Shown in pieces: positions 10,430-22,538 of a stretch of DNA of 64,000 nt. The stretch comes from Azotobacter salinestris. Lineage in GTDB: Bacteria > Pseudomonadota > Gammaproteobacteria > Pseudomonadales > Pseudomonadaceae. The number at the start of each line of letters is the position of its first letter. The first letter of the stretch is position 1. The stretch lies in assembly GCF_009363155.1 (NCBI RefSeq), contig NZ_CP045302.1, positions 1,549,001 through 1,613,000 on the forward strand, given 5' to 3'. A program made the position numbers and the translations under genes. Below the pieces are notes generated by a model. That model was not told where the DNA came from. It saw only the letters and a program-made list of their open reading frames with translations, and did not search any database.

Positions 10430-10475
10430 CGCATATTCCCGGAGCTGGGCGCAGCTTGTCTGCTCAAGCGCCTTG

Positions 10476-11066
10476 TCATTGTTGTTGCCAGCACGGAATG
10501 CCGAACTCGGCCAGCAGTTGCGCGGTTTCACAGAGCGGCAGGCCGACCACCGCCGAGTAGCTGCCCTCGAGATGGCTGACGAACACCGCGGCGAGGCCCT
10601 GGATGGCATAGCCGCCGGCCTTGTCCCGCGGCTCCCCGGTGGTCCAGTAGGCCTCGGCCTCGTCGGCGGCAATCGGACGGAAAGCCACCCGGCTGCGCAC
10701 CACCCGCGCTTCGCAGCGCCCGGCCGCGGCCAGAGCCACCGCGGTCAGCACTTCGTGCCCGCGCCCGCCGAGCGCCTGCAGCATGGCCTGTGCCTCGTCA
10801 CGGTCCCGCGGCTTGCCGAGGATGCGTCCGTCCAGCACCACCGTGGTATCCGCACCGAGCACCACCGCCTGCCGGTCACCGATGAGGCTGGCCAGACCGG
10901 CCGCCGCCTTGTCGCGCGCCAGGCGCTCCACATAGGTTGCCGGCGTCTCGTCCGGTGCCGGGGTTTCGTCGATGGTCACCGCGAGCGGGACGAAGGGCAC
11001 GCCGATCTGCATCAGCAGCTCGCGCCGGCGAGGCGAACCGGAGGCCAGGTAGAGCATGGCAGCCAT
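10476..11066 (-). CDS. maf: Maf-family nucleotide pyrophosphatase (dTTP/UTP type)
   Basis: A 196-residue house-cleaning pyrophosphatase that hydrolyses non-canonical or excess nucleoside triphosphates. The Maf signature [14 protein letters not shown] is at the N-terminus, and [19 protein letters not shown] and GGYAIQGLA supply the catalytic region. The arrangement next to mreD and rng is that of E. coli yhdE, the dTTP/UTP-specific subgroup. Two nearby ATGs exist; the one at 11066 has AAGGAA 6-7 nt upstream and is chosen over the internal one at 11057. It is 52 nt downstream of mreD. Confidence 0.94.
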   Translation of the reverse strand: MAAMLYLASGSPRRRELLMQIGVPFVPLAVTIDETPAPDETPATYVERLARDKAAAGLASLIGDRQAVVLGADTTVVLDGRILGKPRDRDEAQAMLQALGGRGHEVLTAVALAAAGRCEARVVRSRVAFRPIAADEAEAYWTTGEPRDKAGGYAIQGLAAVFVSHLEGSYSAVVGLPLCETAQLLAEFGIPCWQQQ

Positions 11067-11118
11067 GCGATTTCCTTCTGTCTGAAGACCCGCCCGCCGT
11101 CTCGCCGGGGGACAGGGG

Positions 11119-11598
11119 TTAGTGGACATTGAAGCTCAGTCGAAGGCTGCGCAGGGCGGCGAACACCCAGGGCCAGAGCAAGGCACTGACCAGGGCCGGC
11201 ATTAGAAAGGCCAGGGTCGGCGGGCGATTGCCGGCCAGCGCATTGAGCCAGAGCTGGACCAGTTGGGCCAGCCCGAAGACTACCAGCAGGACCAGGCTCT
11301 GTTGCCACAGCGGAAACATGCGGACACGCTGTTGCAAGGTCAGCATCAGGAAGGCGATCAGCGTCAGGGTCAGGGCATGCTGCCCGAGCAGCACGCCATA
11401 GAGCACGTCCATCGCCAGCCCCAGCAGCCAGGTCAACGTCAGGCTGACCCGCTGCGGCACGGACAGAATCCAGTAGGTGATGAACATCGCCAGCCAGAGT
11501 GGCCGTCCAACCTCCATGAAGCCCGGCATGGGCGCCACGCTGAGCAACAGACCCACCAGATAGCTGGCCCAGATCAGCCAACCGTTGTGCTCGCCCAT
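11119..11598 (-). CDS. mreD: MreD, rod-shape-determining membrane protein
   Basis: A 159-residue hydrophobic protein with about five membrane segments, part of the elongasome that directs lateral peptidoglycan synthesis. The segment [30 protein letters not shown] is characteristic of MreD. Its start directly abuts the mreC stop, indicating translational coupling in mreBCD. Confidence 0.94.
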   Translation of the reverse strand: MGEHNGWLIWASYLVGLLLSVAPMPGFMEVGRPLWLAMFITYWILSVPQRVSLTLTWLLGLAMDVLYGVLLGQHALTLTLIAFLMLTLQQRVRMFPLWQQSLVLLVVFGLAQLVQLWLNALAGNRPPTLAFLMPALVSALLWPWVFAALRSLRLSFNVH

Positions 11599-12666
11599 TC
11601 AGCGTGCCCCGCCTGCGCCCGCCGGGGCCGGCCTTGCCGGTGCTGCCGGCGCGGGAACCGGCGCAGCCTCCGTCGCCGGCTGCGGGGCCTGACTCTTCGC
11701 CTGCTCGGCGAGCTGGCGGTCGTGGGCCTCCTGAGCCTGGGCCGCCTCGCTGGCGCGCTGCTCCGGCGAGCGCGGATCGCTGAACACCATGAGCATGTAG
11801 CGGGTGCGGTTGAGCGCGGCGGTGGGTACGGCGCGGACGATAGCGAATGGCTGTCCGGAGTCGTGAATCACCTCACTCACCACGGCCACCGGATAGCCGG
11901 CGGGAAAGCGCTGCCCCATGCCGGAGCTGACCAGCAGGTCGCCCTCCTTTATATCCGCGGTATCGGCGACATGGCGCAGCTCCAGACGCTCCGGATTGCC
12001 GGTGCCGACGGCAATGGCGCGCAGGCCGTTGCGATTGACCTGCACCGGAATGCTGTGGGTGGTATCGGTGAGCAGCAGTACCCGGGCGGTATAGGGCATG
12101 ACCTCCACCACCTGCCCCATCAGGCCGCGGGCATCGAGCACCGGCTGACCGAGAAACACGCCGTCGCGCTCGCCCTTGTCGATCAGAATGCGATGGGTGA
12201 AGGGATTGGGGTCGACGCCGATCAATTCGCCGACCAGCACCTTCTCGTCCACCAGCGCCGCGGAGTTGAGCAGTTCGCGCAGGCGCACGTTCTGCTCGGT
12301 CAGCGCCGCCAGCTTTTGCAGGCGGCGCTGCATCAGCAGGGCCTCGGCCTTGAGCTTCTCGTTTTCCGCCAGCAGCTCGCTGCGACTGCTGAACTGCTGG
12401 TTGATGCCATCCCGGATGCGCACCGGCAGATCGGCCAGCCAGTAGAAGGGGGTCAGCACCAGTCCCAGCTGGCTGCGTACCGGCTTGAGGGTGTCGAAAC
12501 GGGCATCCACCACCATCAGCGTGGCGGCAAGCACCGCCAGCACCAACATGCGCATCACGAGCGAAGGCCCTTTGCTGAAGAGCAGTTTGATAGCGGGTTC
12601 CTCGCGACTACAAGCCTCAACCATCAGCCACGGGTCGAAAACGACGCCAGGCGTCGCTTTCGGCAT
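11599..12666 (-). CDS. mreC: MreC, rod-shape-determining periplasmic scaffold
   Basis: Up to 355 residues: a short cytosolic N-terminus, one membrane helix (about residues 38-55), a coiled coil (LLAENEKLKAEALLMQRRLQKL) and the beta-barrel MreC core, then a Pro/Ala-rich tail. MreC links MreB to PBP2/RodA. The start is uncertain. The first ATG (12666) has a CAGGGG/CAGG-rich upstream stretch; an internal ATG at 12624 would give 341 residues. Family similarity begins only at KLLFSKGPSL, about 12 residues beyond the internal ATG. A GAGGAA lies a short distance before that point, with no standard start codon after it. Confidence 0.93.
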   Translation of the reverse strand: MPKATPGVVFDPWLMVEACSREEPAIKLLFSKGPSLVMRMLVLAVLAATLMVVDARFDTLKPVRSQLGLVLTPFYWLADLPVRIRDGINQQFSSRSELLAENEKLKAEALLMQRRLQKLAALTEQNVRLRELLNSAALVDEKVLVGELIGVDPNPFTHRILIDKGERDGVFLGQPVLDARGLMGQVVEVMPYTARVLLLTDTTHSIPVQVNRNGLRAIAVGTGNPERLELRHVADTADIKEGDLLVSSGMGQRFPAGYPVAVVSEVIHDSGQPFAIVRAVPTAALNRTRYMLMVFSDPRSPEQRASEAAQAQEAHDRQLAEQAKSQAPQPATEAAPVPAPAAPARPAPAGAGGAR

Positions 12667-12691
12667 GCGGCTCGAAGCCTGCCCCTGTGAC

Positions 12692-15675
<2,984 letters not shown>

Positions 15676-15686
15676 GGAATACGCAC

Positions 15687-17135
15687 ATGCAATGGGAAAC
15701 CGTGATCGGGCTGGAAATCCACGCACAGCTCGCCACCCGCTCGAAGATCTTCTCCGGCAGCGCCACCAGCTTCGGCGCCGAGCCCAATACCCAGGCCAGC
15801 CTGATCGACCTCGGCATGCCGGGCACCCTGCCGGTGCTCAACGAGGAAGCGGTGCGCATGGCGGTCCGCTTCGGCCTGGCCATCGAGGCGGAAATCGGCC
15901 ACACCAACGTCTTCGCCCGCAAGAACTACTTCTACCCGGACCTGCCCAAGGGCTATCAGACCAGCCAGATGGACAAGCCCATCGTCGGCAAGGGCCATCT
16001 GGACATCACTCTGGAGGACGGCACGGTCAAGCGCATCGGCATCACCCGCGCGCACCTGGAAGAGGACGCCGGCAAGAGTCTGCACGAAGACTTCCATGGC
16101 ATGACCGGCATCGATCTCAACCGCGCCGGTACGCCGCTCCTGGAGATCGTCTCCGAACCGGACATCCGTTCGGCCAAGGAGGCTGTGGCCTACGTCAAGG
16201 CGATCCACGCGCTGGTCCGCTATCTCGGCATCTGCGACGGCAACATGGCCGAGGGCTCGCTGCGCTGCGACTGCAACGTCTCAGTGCGCCCCAAGGGCCA
16301 GGAAGCCTTCGGCACCCGCGCCGAAATCAAGAACGTCAACTCCTTCCGTTTCATCGAGAAGGCGATCAACCACGAGATCCAGCGGCAGATCGAGCTGATC
16401 GAGGACGGCGGCAAGGTGGTTCAGGAAACCCGCCTGTACGACCCGAACAAGGACGAGACGCGCTCCATGCGCGGCAAGGAGGAGGCCAACGACTACCGCT
16501 ACTTCCCCTGCCCCGATCTGCTGCCGGTGGTGCTGGAGGAGAGCTTCCTCGAGGCCGTGCGCGAAAGCCTGCCGGAGCTGCCCAACGAGAAGCGCGCACG
16601 CTTCGAGAGCCAATACGGCCTGTCCGTCTACGATGCCAGCGTGCTCTCGGCCAGCCGCGAGATGGCCGAGTACTTCGAAGCGGTTTTCGAGGTCTGCGGC
16701 GATGCCAAGCTGGCGGCCAACTGGGTGATGGGCGAGCTGTCCAGCCTGCTCAACAAGGAAGGCCTGGAGATCGAGCAGTCGCCGGTATCCGCCGCGCAGC
16801 TAGGCGGCCTGATCCAGCGCATCCAGGACAACACCATCTCCGGCAAGATCGCCAAGATGGTGTTCGAGGCCCTGGCTGCCGGCGAAGGCGCCAGCGCCGA
16901 TGAAATCATCGAGAAGAAGGGCCTAAAGCAGGTCACCGACAGCGGTGCCATCGAGGCGATGCTGGATGAAGTGCTGGCTGCCAACACCGCCCAGGTCGAG
17001 CAGTACCGCGTCGCCGACGAAGCCAAGCGCGCCAAGATGTTCGGCTTCTTCGTCGGCCAGGCGATGAAGGCCTCCAAGGGCAAGGCCAACCCCGGCCAGG
17101 TGAACGAACTGCTGAAGAAGAAGCTCGAAGGCTGA
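15687..17135 (+). CDS. gatB: GatB, tRNA-binding kinase/transamidase subunit
   Basis: A 482-residue protein that phosphorylates the misacylated amino acid on tRNA and transfers ammonia. The start [20 protein letters not shown] has GAGGAA upstream. Family blocks are [31 protein letters not shown] and [16 protein letters not shown], followed by the C-terminal YqeY-like helical tail ending [15 protein letters not shown]. It is the last gene of gatCAB. Confidence 0.97.
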   Translation: MQWETVIGLEIHAQLATRSKIFSGSATSFGAEPNTQASLIDLGMPGTLPVLNEEAVRMAVRFGLAIEAEIGHTNVFARKNYFYPDLPKGYQTSQMDKPIVGKGHLDITLEDGTVKRIGITRAHLEEDAGKSLHEDFHGMTGIDLNRAGTPLLEIVSEPDIRSAKEAVAYVKAIHALVRYLGICDGNMAEGSLRCDCNVSVRPKGQEAFGTRAEIKNVNSFRFIEKAINHEIQRQIELIEDGGKVVQETRLYDPNKDETRSMRGKEEANDYRYFPCPDLLPVVLEESFLEAVRESLPELPNEKRARFESQYGLSVYDASVLSASREMAEYFEAVFEVCGDAKLAANWVMGELSSLLNKEGLEIEQSPVSAAQLGGLIQRIQDNTISGKIAKMVFEALAAGEGASADEIIEKKGLKQVTDSGAIEAMLDEVLAANTAQVEQYRVADEAKRAKMFGFFVGQAMKASKGKANPGQVNELLKKKLEG

Positions 17136-17143
17136 GCCAGCGA

Positions 17144-17167
17144 CAACGCCGGGTCCGCCCGGCGTTG
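17144..17167. terminator. Hairpin after gatB
   Basis: A perfect 10-bp stem (CAACGCCGGG with CCCGGCGTTG, 4-nt loop) starts 8 nt after the gatB stop. Only a weak CACTTTCC follows, so termination is plausible but not certain; the downstream gene is in the same orientation. Confidence 0.5.
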
Positions 17168-17187
17168 CACTTTCCGGAGCCTCGAAC

Positions 17188-17559
17188 ATGCTGCGAACAC
17201 TGCCACTCACCCTCCTGCTCGTCCTGCTTGCCGGTTACGCCTCGCCACAGCTTGAGGCCGCTCGCTACAGTGCCAAGGGCCTGGCCTCCCACTATGCGGC
17301 CCATCATCACGGCAAACGCACCGCCAGTGGCGAGCTGGTGGACCGCAATGCCCTCACGGCCGCCCATCGCAGCCTGCCGCTCGGCAGTCGGGTGCGGGTG
17401 ACCAGCCTGCGCACTCGCCGCAGCGTGGTGGTGCGCATCAATGACCGCGGTCCCCATGCTCGCGGCCGGATCATCGACCTGTCCTACAAGGCTGCCCGCC
17501 AGCTGGAAATGCTGAATGCCGGCGTGGCCATGGTGCGCCTGGAACTCCTCGACAACTGA
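17188..17559 (+). CDS. RlpA-like double-psi beta-barrel (septal-ring lytic transglycosylase family) protein
   Basis: A 123-residue exported protein: a signal peptide (LRTLPLTLLLVLLAGYAS), then one RlpA-type double-psi beta-barrel domain with the motifs GLASHYA, KRTASGE, LTAAHRSLPLGSRVRVTSL and VRINDRGPHARGRIIDLSYKAA. RlpA of P. aeruginosa cleaves denuded glycan at the septum. This protein lacks both the lipobox cysteine and the SPOR domain of full RlpA, so it is a soluble short relative. The Glu/Asp catalytic positions are plausibly Glu in ASGE and Asp in NDRG. It lies between gatB and a cation exchanger with no obvious functional link. Confidence 0.82.
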   Translation: MLRTLPLTLLLVLLAGYASPQLEAARYSAKGLASHYAAHHHGKRTASGELVDRNALTAAHRSLPLGSRVRVTSLRTRRSVVVRINDRGPHARGRIIDLSYKAARQLEMLNAGVAMVRLELLDN

Positions 17560-17600
17560 AGGATCGGCGCCGGTCCGAACGGCGCCACAAGGAGCTTGGA

Positions 17601-18683
17601 ATGACCCTCATGACTTTCGTCTACCTGATCGCCGGCCTGGCCCTGCTGGTCGCCGGCGCCGAGGCTCTGGTCCGCGGCGCCGCGCGTCTGGCCGCCCGTT
17701 TCGGCATCCCGCCGCTGGTCATCGGCCTGACCGTGGTCGCCTTCGGCACCAGCGCCCCGGAGATGGCGGTCAGCGTGCAGTCGGCCAGCGGCGGGCAGGG
17801 CGACCTCGCTGTGGGCAACGTCCTCGGCAGCAACATCTTCAACGTGCTGATGATCCTCGGGCTGTCCGCGCTGGTCATTCCCTTGACGGTATCGCGCCAG
17901 TTGATCCGCATCGACGTGCCGATCATGATCGGCGCCAGCCTGCTGGCCTGGCTGCTGGCCGTCGACCAGAGCTACGGCCGTCTGGACGGCCTGTTGCTGT
18001 TCGGCAGCCTGCTCGCCTACATCGCCTTCCAGATCCGCAGCAGCCTGCACGCCAAGAGCAACGGCGAAACCAACGAATTCGAAGAGGAATACGGCGCAAG
18101 GGCCGAGGGGCGCTTCGCCGTCCTCGGTCATCTGGCGCTGGTCGTCCTCGGCCTGGTTCTGCTGGTCTGGGGCTCCGACCTGCTGGTCGACGCCGCAGTG
18201 ACCCTGGCCCGGGCGCTCGGCCTCTCGGAGCTGGTGATCGGCCTGACCATCATCGCCGCCGGCACCTCGCTGCCGGAGCTGGCCACCTCGGTGATGGCCG
18301 CCTTCAAGGGCGAGCGCGACATCGCCGTGGGCAACATCGTCGGCAGCAACCTCTTCAACCTGCTCTGCGTGCTCGGTCTGGCCGGCCTGGTCGCCCCGGG
18401 GCCAGTCAGCGTGTCGCCCAACGCCCTGGCCTTCGACTACCCGGTGATGGTCGCGGTGGCGGTGGCCTGCCTGCCGATCTTCTTCACCGGCTACCGCATC
18501 AACCGCTGGGAGGGCCTGCTGTTCTTCGGCTACTACCTGGCCTACGCCGCCTACCAGGTGCTGTTCGCCACCGGCGCCTCGGCCGTCGCCCTGCTGCACA
18601 GCGCACTGGTCTGGTACGCGCTGCCGCTGACCGCACTGACCCTGCTGGTCATCGCCGCTCGCGCCTGGCACCGGCAGCGCTGA
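17601..18683 (+). CDS. Calcium/sodium antiporter (CaCA family, YrbG-like)
   Basis: A 360-residue inner-membrane exchanger with about ten membrane helices. The two inverted alpha repeats are clear: AFGTSAPEMAVSVQSA plus GNVLGSNIFNVLMILGL in the first half, and AAGTSLPELATSVMAA plus GNIVGSNLFNLLCVLGL in the second. Both contain the ion-coordinating Glu in PEMA/PELA. A charged loop (ETNEFEEEYGARAEG) separates the halves. Transport of Ca2+ out against Na+ or H+ is inferred from the family. It converges on the AEC transporter gene. Confidence 0.9.
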   Translation: MTLMTFVYLIAGLALLVAGAEALVRGAARLAARFGIPPLVIGLTVVAFGTSAPEMAVSVQSASGGQGDLAVGNVLGSNIFNVLMILGLSALVIPLTVSRQLIRIDVPIMIGASLLAWLLAVDQSYGRLDGLLLFGSLLAYIAFQIRSSLHAKSNGETNEFEEEYGARAEGRFAVLGHLALVVLGLVLLVWGSDLLVDAAVTLARALGLSELVIGLTIIAAGTSLPELATSVMAAFKGERDIAVGNIVGSNLFNLLCVLGLAGLVAPGPVSVSPNALAFDYPVMVAVAVACLPIFFTGYRINRWEGLLFFGYYLAYAAYQVLFATGASAVALLHSALVWYALPLTALTLLVIAARAWHRQR

Positions 18684-18738
18684 GCGCCGGAGGCAGGTTG
18701 GGCCGGGCGCTACGCCGCCCGAGGCCAGCCTGCGGCCT

Positions 18739-19680
18739 TCAGATCCAGCCGAGCCACTGCAGGACGAAGATGCCGATATTGGTGGTCACCGCCGCCATCA
18801 GCGTGGTGATCACCACTATGCCCGCGGCCAGCTGGTGATTGCCGCCCACCGCCCTGGCCATGACGAAGCTGGCCGCGGCGGTCGGGCTGGCGAAATAAAG
18901 AAACAGCACCCCGAGCTCGGCGCCACGGAAACCGCAGGCCCAGGCACCGAGCGTCGCCAGCAGGGGCAGCCAGATCATCTTCCACAGACTGGCGCCGAGC
19001 GCCATGGCGCCGCTCTCGCGCAGCGCCGCAAGGGAGATGGTGCCGCCGATGCAGATCAGCGCCAGCGGCAGGGTCATCTGCGCGAAGTAGTCGCCGGAGG
19101 TGAGCAGCCAGGCCGGCAGGCCGACATGCCAGTAGGCGAACGGGATCGCCGCCAGCACGCCGATGATCAGCGGATTGCCGAGAACGCTCTTGGCGATGCT
19201 CCAGGGATCGGTTCGGGCGTTCGGGCTGTAGAGCGCCAGCACCACCGAGGCCAGCGTGTTGTAGATCAGGATCACCGCCCCGGCCAGCACCCCACCGAGG
19301 GACAGGCCGTAGTCGCCGTACATGCTGGTGGCCAGGGCCAGGCCGACGATGCCGTTGTTGCCGCGAAACGCCCCCTGGACATAGACGCCGCGGTCGGCGC
19401 GCGGACAGCGCCACAGCGACCAGGCCCAGGCGAGCAGGAAGCCTCCCAGGGAAGCGAGAGCGAAATAGCCGAGCAGCACCGGCTGCAATGCCGTATCCAG
19501 ATCGGCCTTGAGGATCGCGAGGAACAGCATGGTCGGCATGGTGCCCTTGAACACCAGCGTCGAGGCCGTATTGATGAAGGCGACATCGATCCAGCCGAGA
19601 CGCCGCAGCAGGACGCCGAGAAACAGCATGGCGAACACCGGCGCGGTGATGCCCAGAGTTTGCGAGAACAGCGCGAGCAT
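18739..19680 (-). CDS. AEC-family (auxin efflux carrier type) transporter
   Basis: A 313-residue membrane protein with about ten helices of the AEC/BASS-like fold (MLALFSQTLGITAPVFAMLFLGVLLRRL at the N-terminus, and a second half beginning near ADLDTALQPVLLGYFALAS). Bacterial members move malonate, malate or other organic anions, but the substrate cannot be told from sequence. A purine-rich GGGGAGG lies just upstream of the ATG. The gene follows roxRS on the same strand after 106 nt containing a strong hairpin, so it probably has its own promoter. Confidence 0.85.
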   Translation of the reverse strand: MLALFSQTLGITAPVFAMLFLGVLLRRLGWIDVAFINTASTLVFKGTMPTMLFLAILKADLDTALQPVLLGYFALASLGGFLLAWAWSLWRCPRADRGVYVQGAFRGNNGIVGLALATSMYGDYGLSLGGVLAGAVILIYNTLASVVLALYSPNARTDPWSIAKSVLGNPLIIGVLAAIPFAYWHVGLPAWLLTSGDYFAQMTLPLALICIGGTISLAALRESGAMALGASLWKMIWLPLLATLGAWACGFRGAELGVLFLYFASPTAAASFVMARAVGGNHQLAAGIVVITTLMAAVTTNIGIFVLQWLGWI

Positions 19681-19698
19681 GGGGAGGGTCCGGAAAAC

Positions 19699-19715
19699 GA
19701 TAGGCGCCTATCATA
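19699..19715 (-). promoter_or_regulatory. Perfect palindrome overlapping a -10-like box upstream of the AEC transporter
   Basis: GATAGGCGCCTATC (19699-19712) is a perfect 14-nt palindrome 18 nt upstream of the start codon. On the minus strand it overlaps TATGAT (19710-19715), a 5-of-6 match to a -10 element. No good -35 is present. It looks like an operator, but the protein that would bind it is unknown. Confidence 0.45.
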
Positions 19716-19742
19716 ACGGCATCCGCCCACGGCGCGGCGATG

Positions 19743-19771
19743 CGGCCTGCCCAGGGGCTCAGGGCAGGCCG
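19743..19771 (-). terminator. Hairpin after roxR
   Basis: A perfect 10-bp stem (CGGCCTGCCC with GGGCAGGCCG, 9-nt loop) lies 15 nt past the roxR stop codon. No T-run follows on the minus strand, so it may be a weak terminator or an mRNA 3'-end stabiliser. Confidence 0.45.
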
Positions 19772-19786
19772 TGGGAGTCCCTCGCC

Positions 19787-20347
19787 TCAGCGACGGACCG
19801 GGCGCTTCTGCAGCTTGCGCTGCAGGGTGCGCCGGTGCATGCCCAGGGCCCGGGCGGTGGCGGAGATGTTGCCGTCGTTCTCGCTGAGTACGCGCTGGAT
19901 GTGCTCCCACTGCAGGCGATCCACCGACATGGGGTTGTCCGGCACCAGGCTGTTCAGGTCGACATGCTCGGAAAGCAGCGCGGTGAGTACGTCGTCGGCG
20001 TCAGCCGGCTTGCACAGGTAGTTGCAGGCCCCGCGCTTGATCGCCTCCACCGCGGTGGCGATGCTCGAGTAGCCGGTGAGGATCAGCACGCGCATCTCGC
20101 TGTCCAGCTCGAGCAGCTTGGGCAGCAGCACCAGCCCCGAGTCGCCCTCCATCTTGAGGTCCAGCACGGCATAGTCGGGCACGTCCTGGGTCGCCAGCTC
20201 CAGCCCCTCCTCCGCCGAACTGGCGCAGCTCACCCGGAAGCCGCGGCGGGTCATGGCCCGCATCATGACCCGGGTGAAGGTCGTATCGTCGTCCACCAGC
20301 AGCAGATGCGGCTGCTGCTCTTCTCCCTCGATCGGATGCTCACTCAT
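19787..20347 (-). CDS. roxR: RoxR, redox-responsive response regulator (RegA/ActR/PrrA family)
   Basis: A 186-residue response regulator: an N-terminal receiver with the acidic pocket LLVDDDTTF and phosphoacceptor Asp in YAVLDLKMEGDSG, then a short linker and a Fis-type helix-turn-helix (NDGNISATARALGMHRRTLQRKLQKR). This is the RegA/PrrA architecture, which controls respiratory oxidases and redox balance; in P. aeruginosa RoxSR controls cyanide-insensitive oxidase genes. The start overlaps the roxS end by 8 nt, so they are one operon. Confidence 0.93.
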   Translation of the reverse strand: MSEHPIEGEEQQPHLLLVDDDTTFTRVMMRAMTRRGFRVSCASSAEEGLELATQDVPDYAVLDLKMEGDSGLVLLPKLLELDSEMRVLILTGYSSIATAVEAIKRGACNYLCKPADADDVLTALLSEHVDLNSLVPDNPMSVDRLQWEHIQRVLSENDGNISATARALGMHRRTLQRKLQKRPVRR

Positions 20348-21602
20348 AGTAGTCTCCTGGACCCAGGCGCGGCAGACGCAACTCGGTCAGCGTGCCGCCC
20401 TCCTCATGGTTGTAGAGTTTCACCGAACCGCCAGCGCGGGTCACGCTGGCCTGGCTCAGGAACAGGCCGAGGCCGAAGCCCTTGCCCTTGGTGGTAAAGA
20501 AAGGCTTGCCCAGTTGCTCGGCAATCGCCAGCGGCACGCCTTCGCCATGGTTGCGGATACTGATGCACAGCTCCTCGATGTCCCAGTCGAGGCAGATGTC
20601 CAGGTCGTCCGGACAGGCGTCGGCGGCGTTGTTGAGCAGGTTGAGCAGCGACTGGGTCAGGTCCGGCGCCGGCGCCAGCCGCGGCATGGAACCCGTGCCG
20701 AGGATCTCGTAGCGATAGCTCGCCTCCGGGCGCATCAGATGCCAGCGATTGAGCGCCGTTTCCAGCCAGGCCGCCGCGCTCTGCTCCTGAACCGTCTGCA
20801 TGCGATCCGCCTCGGCGGCGCGCACCAGTTGCTGCAGGGTGTCCTTGCACAGCTTCACCTGCTCCTGCAGCACCGCCAGATCCTCCTGCAGCAGCGGATC
20901 GTCGTGCTCCTGACGCAGCTCGGTGATCAGCACGCTCATGGTCGCCAGCGGCGTGCCCAGCTCGTGGGCGGCGCCGGCCGCCTGGGCGGCCACCGCCAGC
21001 AGCTGCTGGTCGCGCATGCTCTCCTCGCGGCGCGTCGCCTGGAACTCCTCCTGGCGACGCAGCTCGCCGGCCATCCGGCCGACGAAGAAGGTGATCAGCC
21101 CTGCCGCCAGGGCGAAGCTCAGCCACATGCCGTAGACCAGCAGGGTGACGCGATGCTCCGGCGGCAGGGTGGTCGGGTTGTACCAGAACACCAGCAGGGT
21201 ATAGGCCACCAGCGCCAGGCCGGCGAGCATCACCGTATGCCGTCTGGGCAGGGTCGCCGCAGCGATGGTCAGCGGCACCAGGTAATAGGAGACGAAGGGG
21301 TTGGTCGGGCCGCCGGTGAAATACAGCAGCAGGCTGTGGATGATCAGATCGCAGGCCAGATGCCCGGCATATTCCAGATCGGTCACCGGCCACTGCATGT
21401 GCAGGCGCAGGGCAGCAGCCAGGCAGAGCATGGCCGACAGGCTGAGGGTGACCGCGAGCGCCAGCCAGGGCAACGGCAGCAGGTCGGTGAGATAGGCGAG
21501 CCCGACCGAACCGGCCTGGGCGCCCAGCACGAGAACGCGGATCAGGATGAGCCGGCGGAGATTGTGGCGGCTGGCCGACAACATTTGAACGGGTGCGAGC
21601 AT
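20340..21602 (-). CDS. roxS: RoxS, redox-sensing histidine kinase (RegB/PrrB family)
   Basis: A 420-residue sensor with about six N-terminal membrane helices, a linker and a kinase core. The quinone-binding heptapeptide GGPTNPF between helices, diagnostic of RegB-type kinases, is present. The phosphorylated histidine lies in AAGAAHELGTPLATMSVLI. A cysteine in VKLCKDTLQQL lies near the dimerisation helices where RegB has its redox-active cysteine. ATP-binding boxes are LNNAADA and KGFGLGLFLSQ. On the minus strand a TATACT box lies at 21641-21646 upstream, without a matching -35. Confidence 0.93.
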   Translation of the reverse strand: MLAPVQMLSASRHNLRRLILIRVLVLGAQAGSVGLAYLTDLLPLPWLALAVTLSLSAMLCLAAALRLHMQWPVTDLEYAGHLACDLIIHSLLLYFTGGPTNPFVSYYLVPLTIAAATLPRRHTVMLAGLALVAYTLLVFWYNPTTLPPEHRVTLLVYGMWLSFALAAGLITFFVGRMAGELRRQEEFQATRREESMRDQQLLAVAAQAAGAAHELGTPLATMSVLITELRQEHDDPLLQEDLAVLQEQVKLCKDTLQQLVRAAEADRMQTVQEQSAAAWLETALNRWHLMRPEASYRYEILGTGSMPRLAPAPDLTQSLLNLLNNAADACPDDLDICLDWDIEELCISIRNHGEGVPLAIAEQLGKPFFTTKGKGFGLGLFLSQASVTRAGGSVKLYNHEEGGTLTELRLPRLGPGDYYE

Positions 21603-21777
21603 AGGAATGGCTTGTCATGGGGGCCTGGGAGCGCGAGGCCAGTATACCCAAAAGCCTGCCACCAGCCGGCCCGAATGTGTCAACCGAACGCAGGCAAAGC
21701 TGCAAAAACCGGACTACGCCGTTAGAGTCTGGTCCGACGTCCAACGGATACGCTTCCGGCCCACACAAGGATTCCCC

Positions 21778-22482
21778 ATGCCCCGCCTCCGCCTCGCCCC
21801 CCTCGCCCTCGCCGCCCTGGCCAGCCTGCCGGCCCAGGCCGAGGACGCCCCCCGCTACAACCGGATCTCCCTGCACGCCGAGGCGAGCCGGGAGATCGCC
21901 CACGACCTGATGCTGGTGACCCTCTACGCCGAAGCCCAGCACAAGGACCCGGGCCAGTTGGCCGGCGACATCACCCGCCTCCTCAACGGCGCGCTGGAGC
22001 GGGCGCGCCAGGTGGCGGGGGTGAAGGCCAGCCTCGGCAACCGCAACAGCCATCCGGTCTACGACGATCAGGGCCGCCGGATCGTCGCCTGGCGCGAGCG
22101 TGCCGAGCTGCGCCTGGAAAGCGCCGACTTCGCCGCCCTGTCCCGGCTGAGCGCCGACCTGCTCGGCGAGCTGCGGATCGGCGACATGCGCTTCGCCATC
22201 GCCGATGCGACGCGCAAGAAGAGCGAGGACGCCCTGCTGCAGGACGCCGTGAAGGCCTTCGGCGAGCGTGCCCAGCTCGCCACCCGGGCGCTCGGCGGCA
22301 GCGGCTACAAGCTGGTCAGCCTGAACCTCAACAGCAGCGGGATTGCCCCGCCGCCCTTTGCCCGCGCCACCATGATGAAGACCATGGACCGCGAGGCGGG
22401 CGCGCCGGTGCAGGAGATCGAGGCCGGCAGCAGCCAGGTGAGCATCAGCGCCGACGGCGTGATCGAGGTGCAGATGCCCTGA
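21778..22482 (+). CDS. SIMPL (DUF541) domain periplasmic protein
   Basis: A 234-residue exported protein: signal peptide MPRLRLAPLALAALASLPAQA followed by a SIMPL/DUF541 domain. The family (BP26/YggE-like) is periplasmic, forms oligomers and is linked to oxidative-stress tolerance, but its molecular role is not settled. Family features seen are ISLHAEASREIAHDLMLVTLYAEAQ near the start of the domain and RAELRLESADFAALSRLSADL in the middle. The start at 21778 sits just before an obvious signal sequence; the frame is open upstream without similarity. It is divergent from roxS, and the dpp operon starts 56 nt downstream. Confidence 0.85.
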   Translation: MPRLRLAPLALAALASLPAQAEDAPRYNRISLHAEASREIAHDLMLVTLYAEAQHKDPGQLAGDITRLLNGALERARQVAGVKASLGNRNSHPVYDDQGRRIVAWRERAELRLESADFAALSRLSADLLGELRIGDMRFAIADATRKKSEDALLQDAVKAFGERAQLATRALGGSGYKLVSLNLNSSGIAPPPFARATMMKTMDREAGAPVQEIEAGSSQVSISADGVIEVQMP

Positions 22483-22538
22483 AGGCCAGGGCGCCCGATG
22501 CTAGAGTGGCGCCAGAGCCCGCCGACCGGAACGCCCCC

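Noticed and set aside
21641-21683. TTGACA and TATACT upstream of roxS read as one promoter
   Set aside because: The two boxes on the minus strand are 31 nt apart, far from the usual 16-18 nt.
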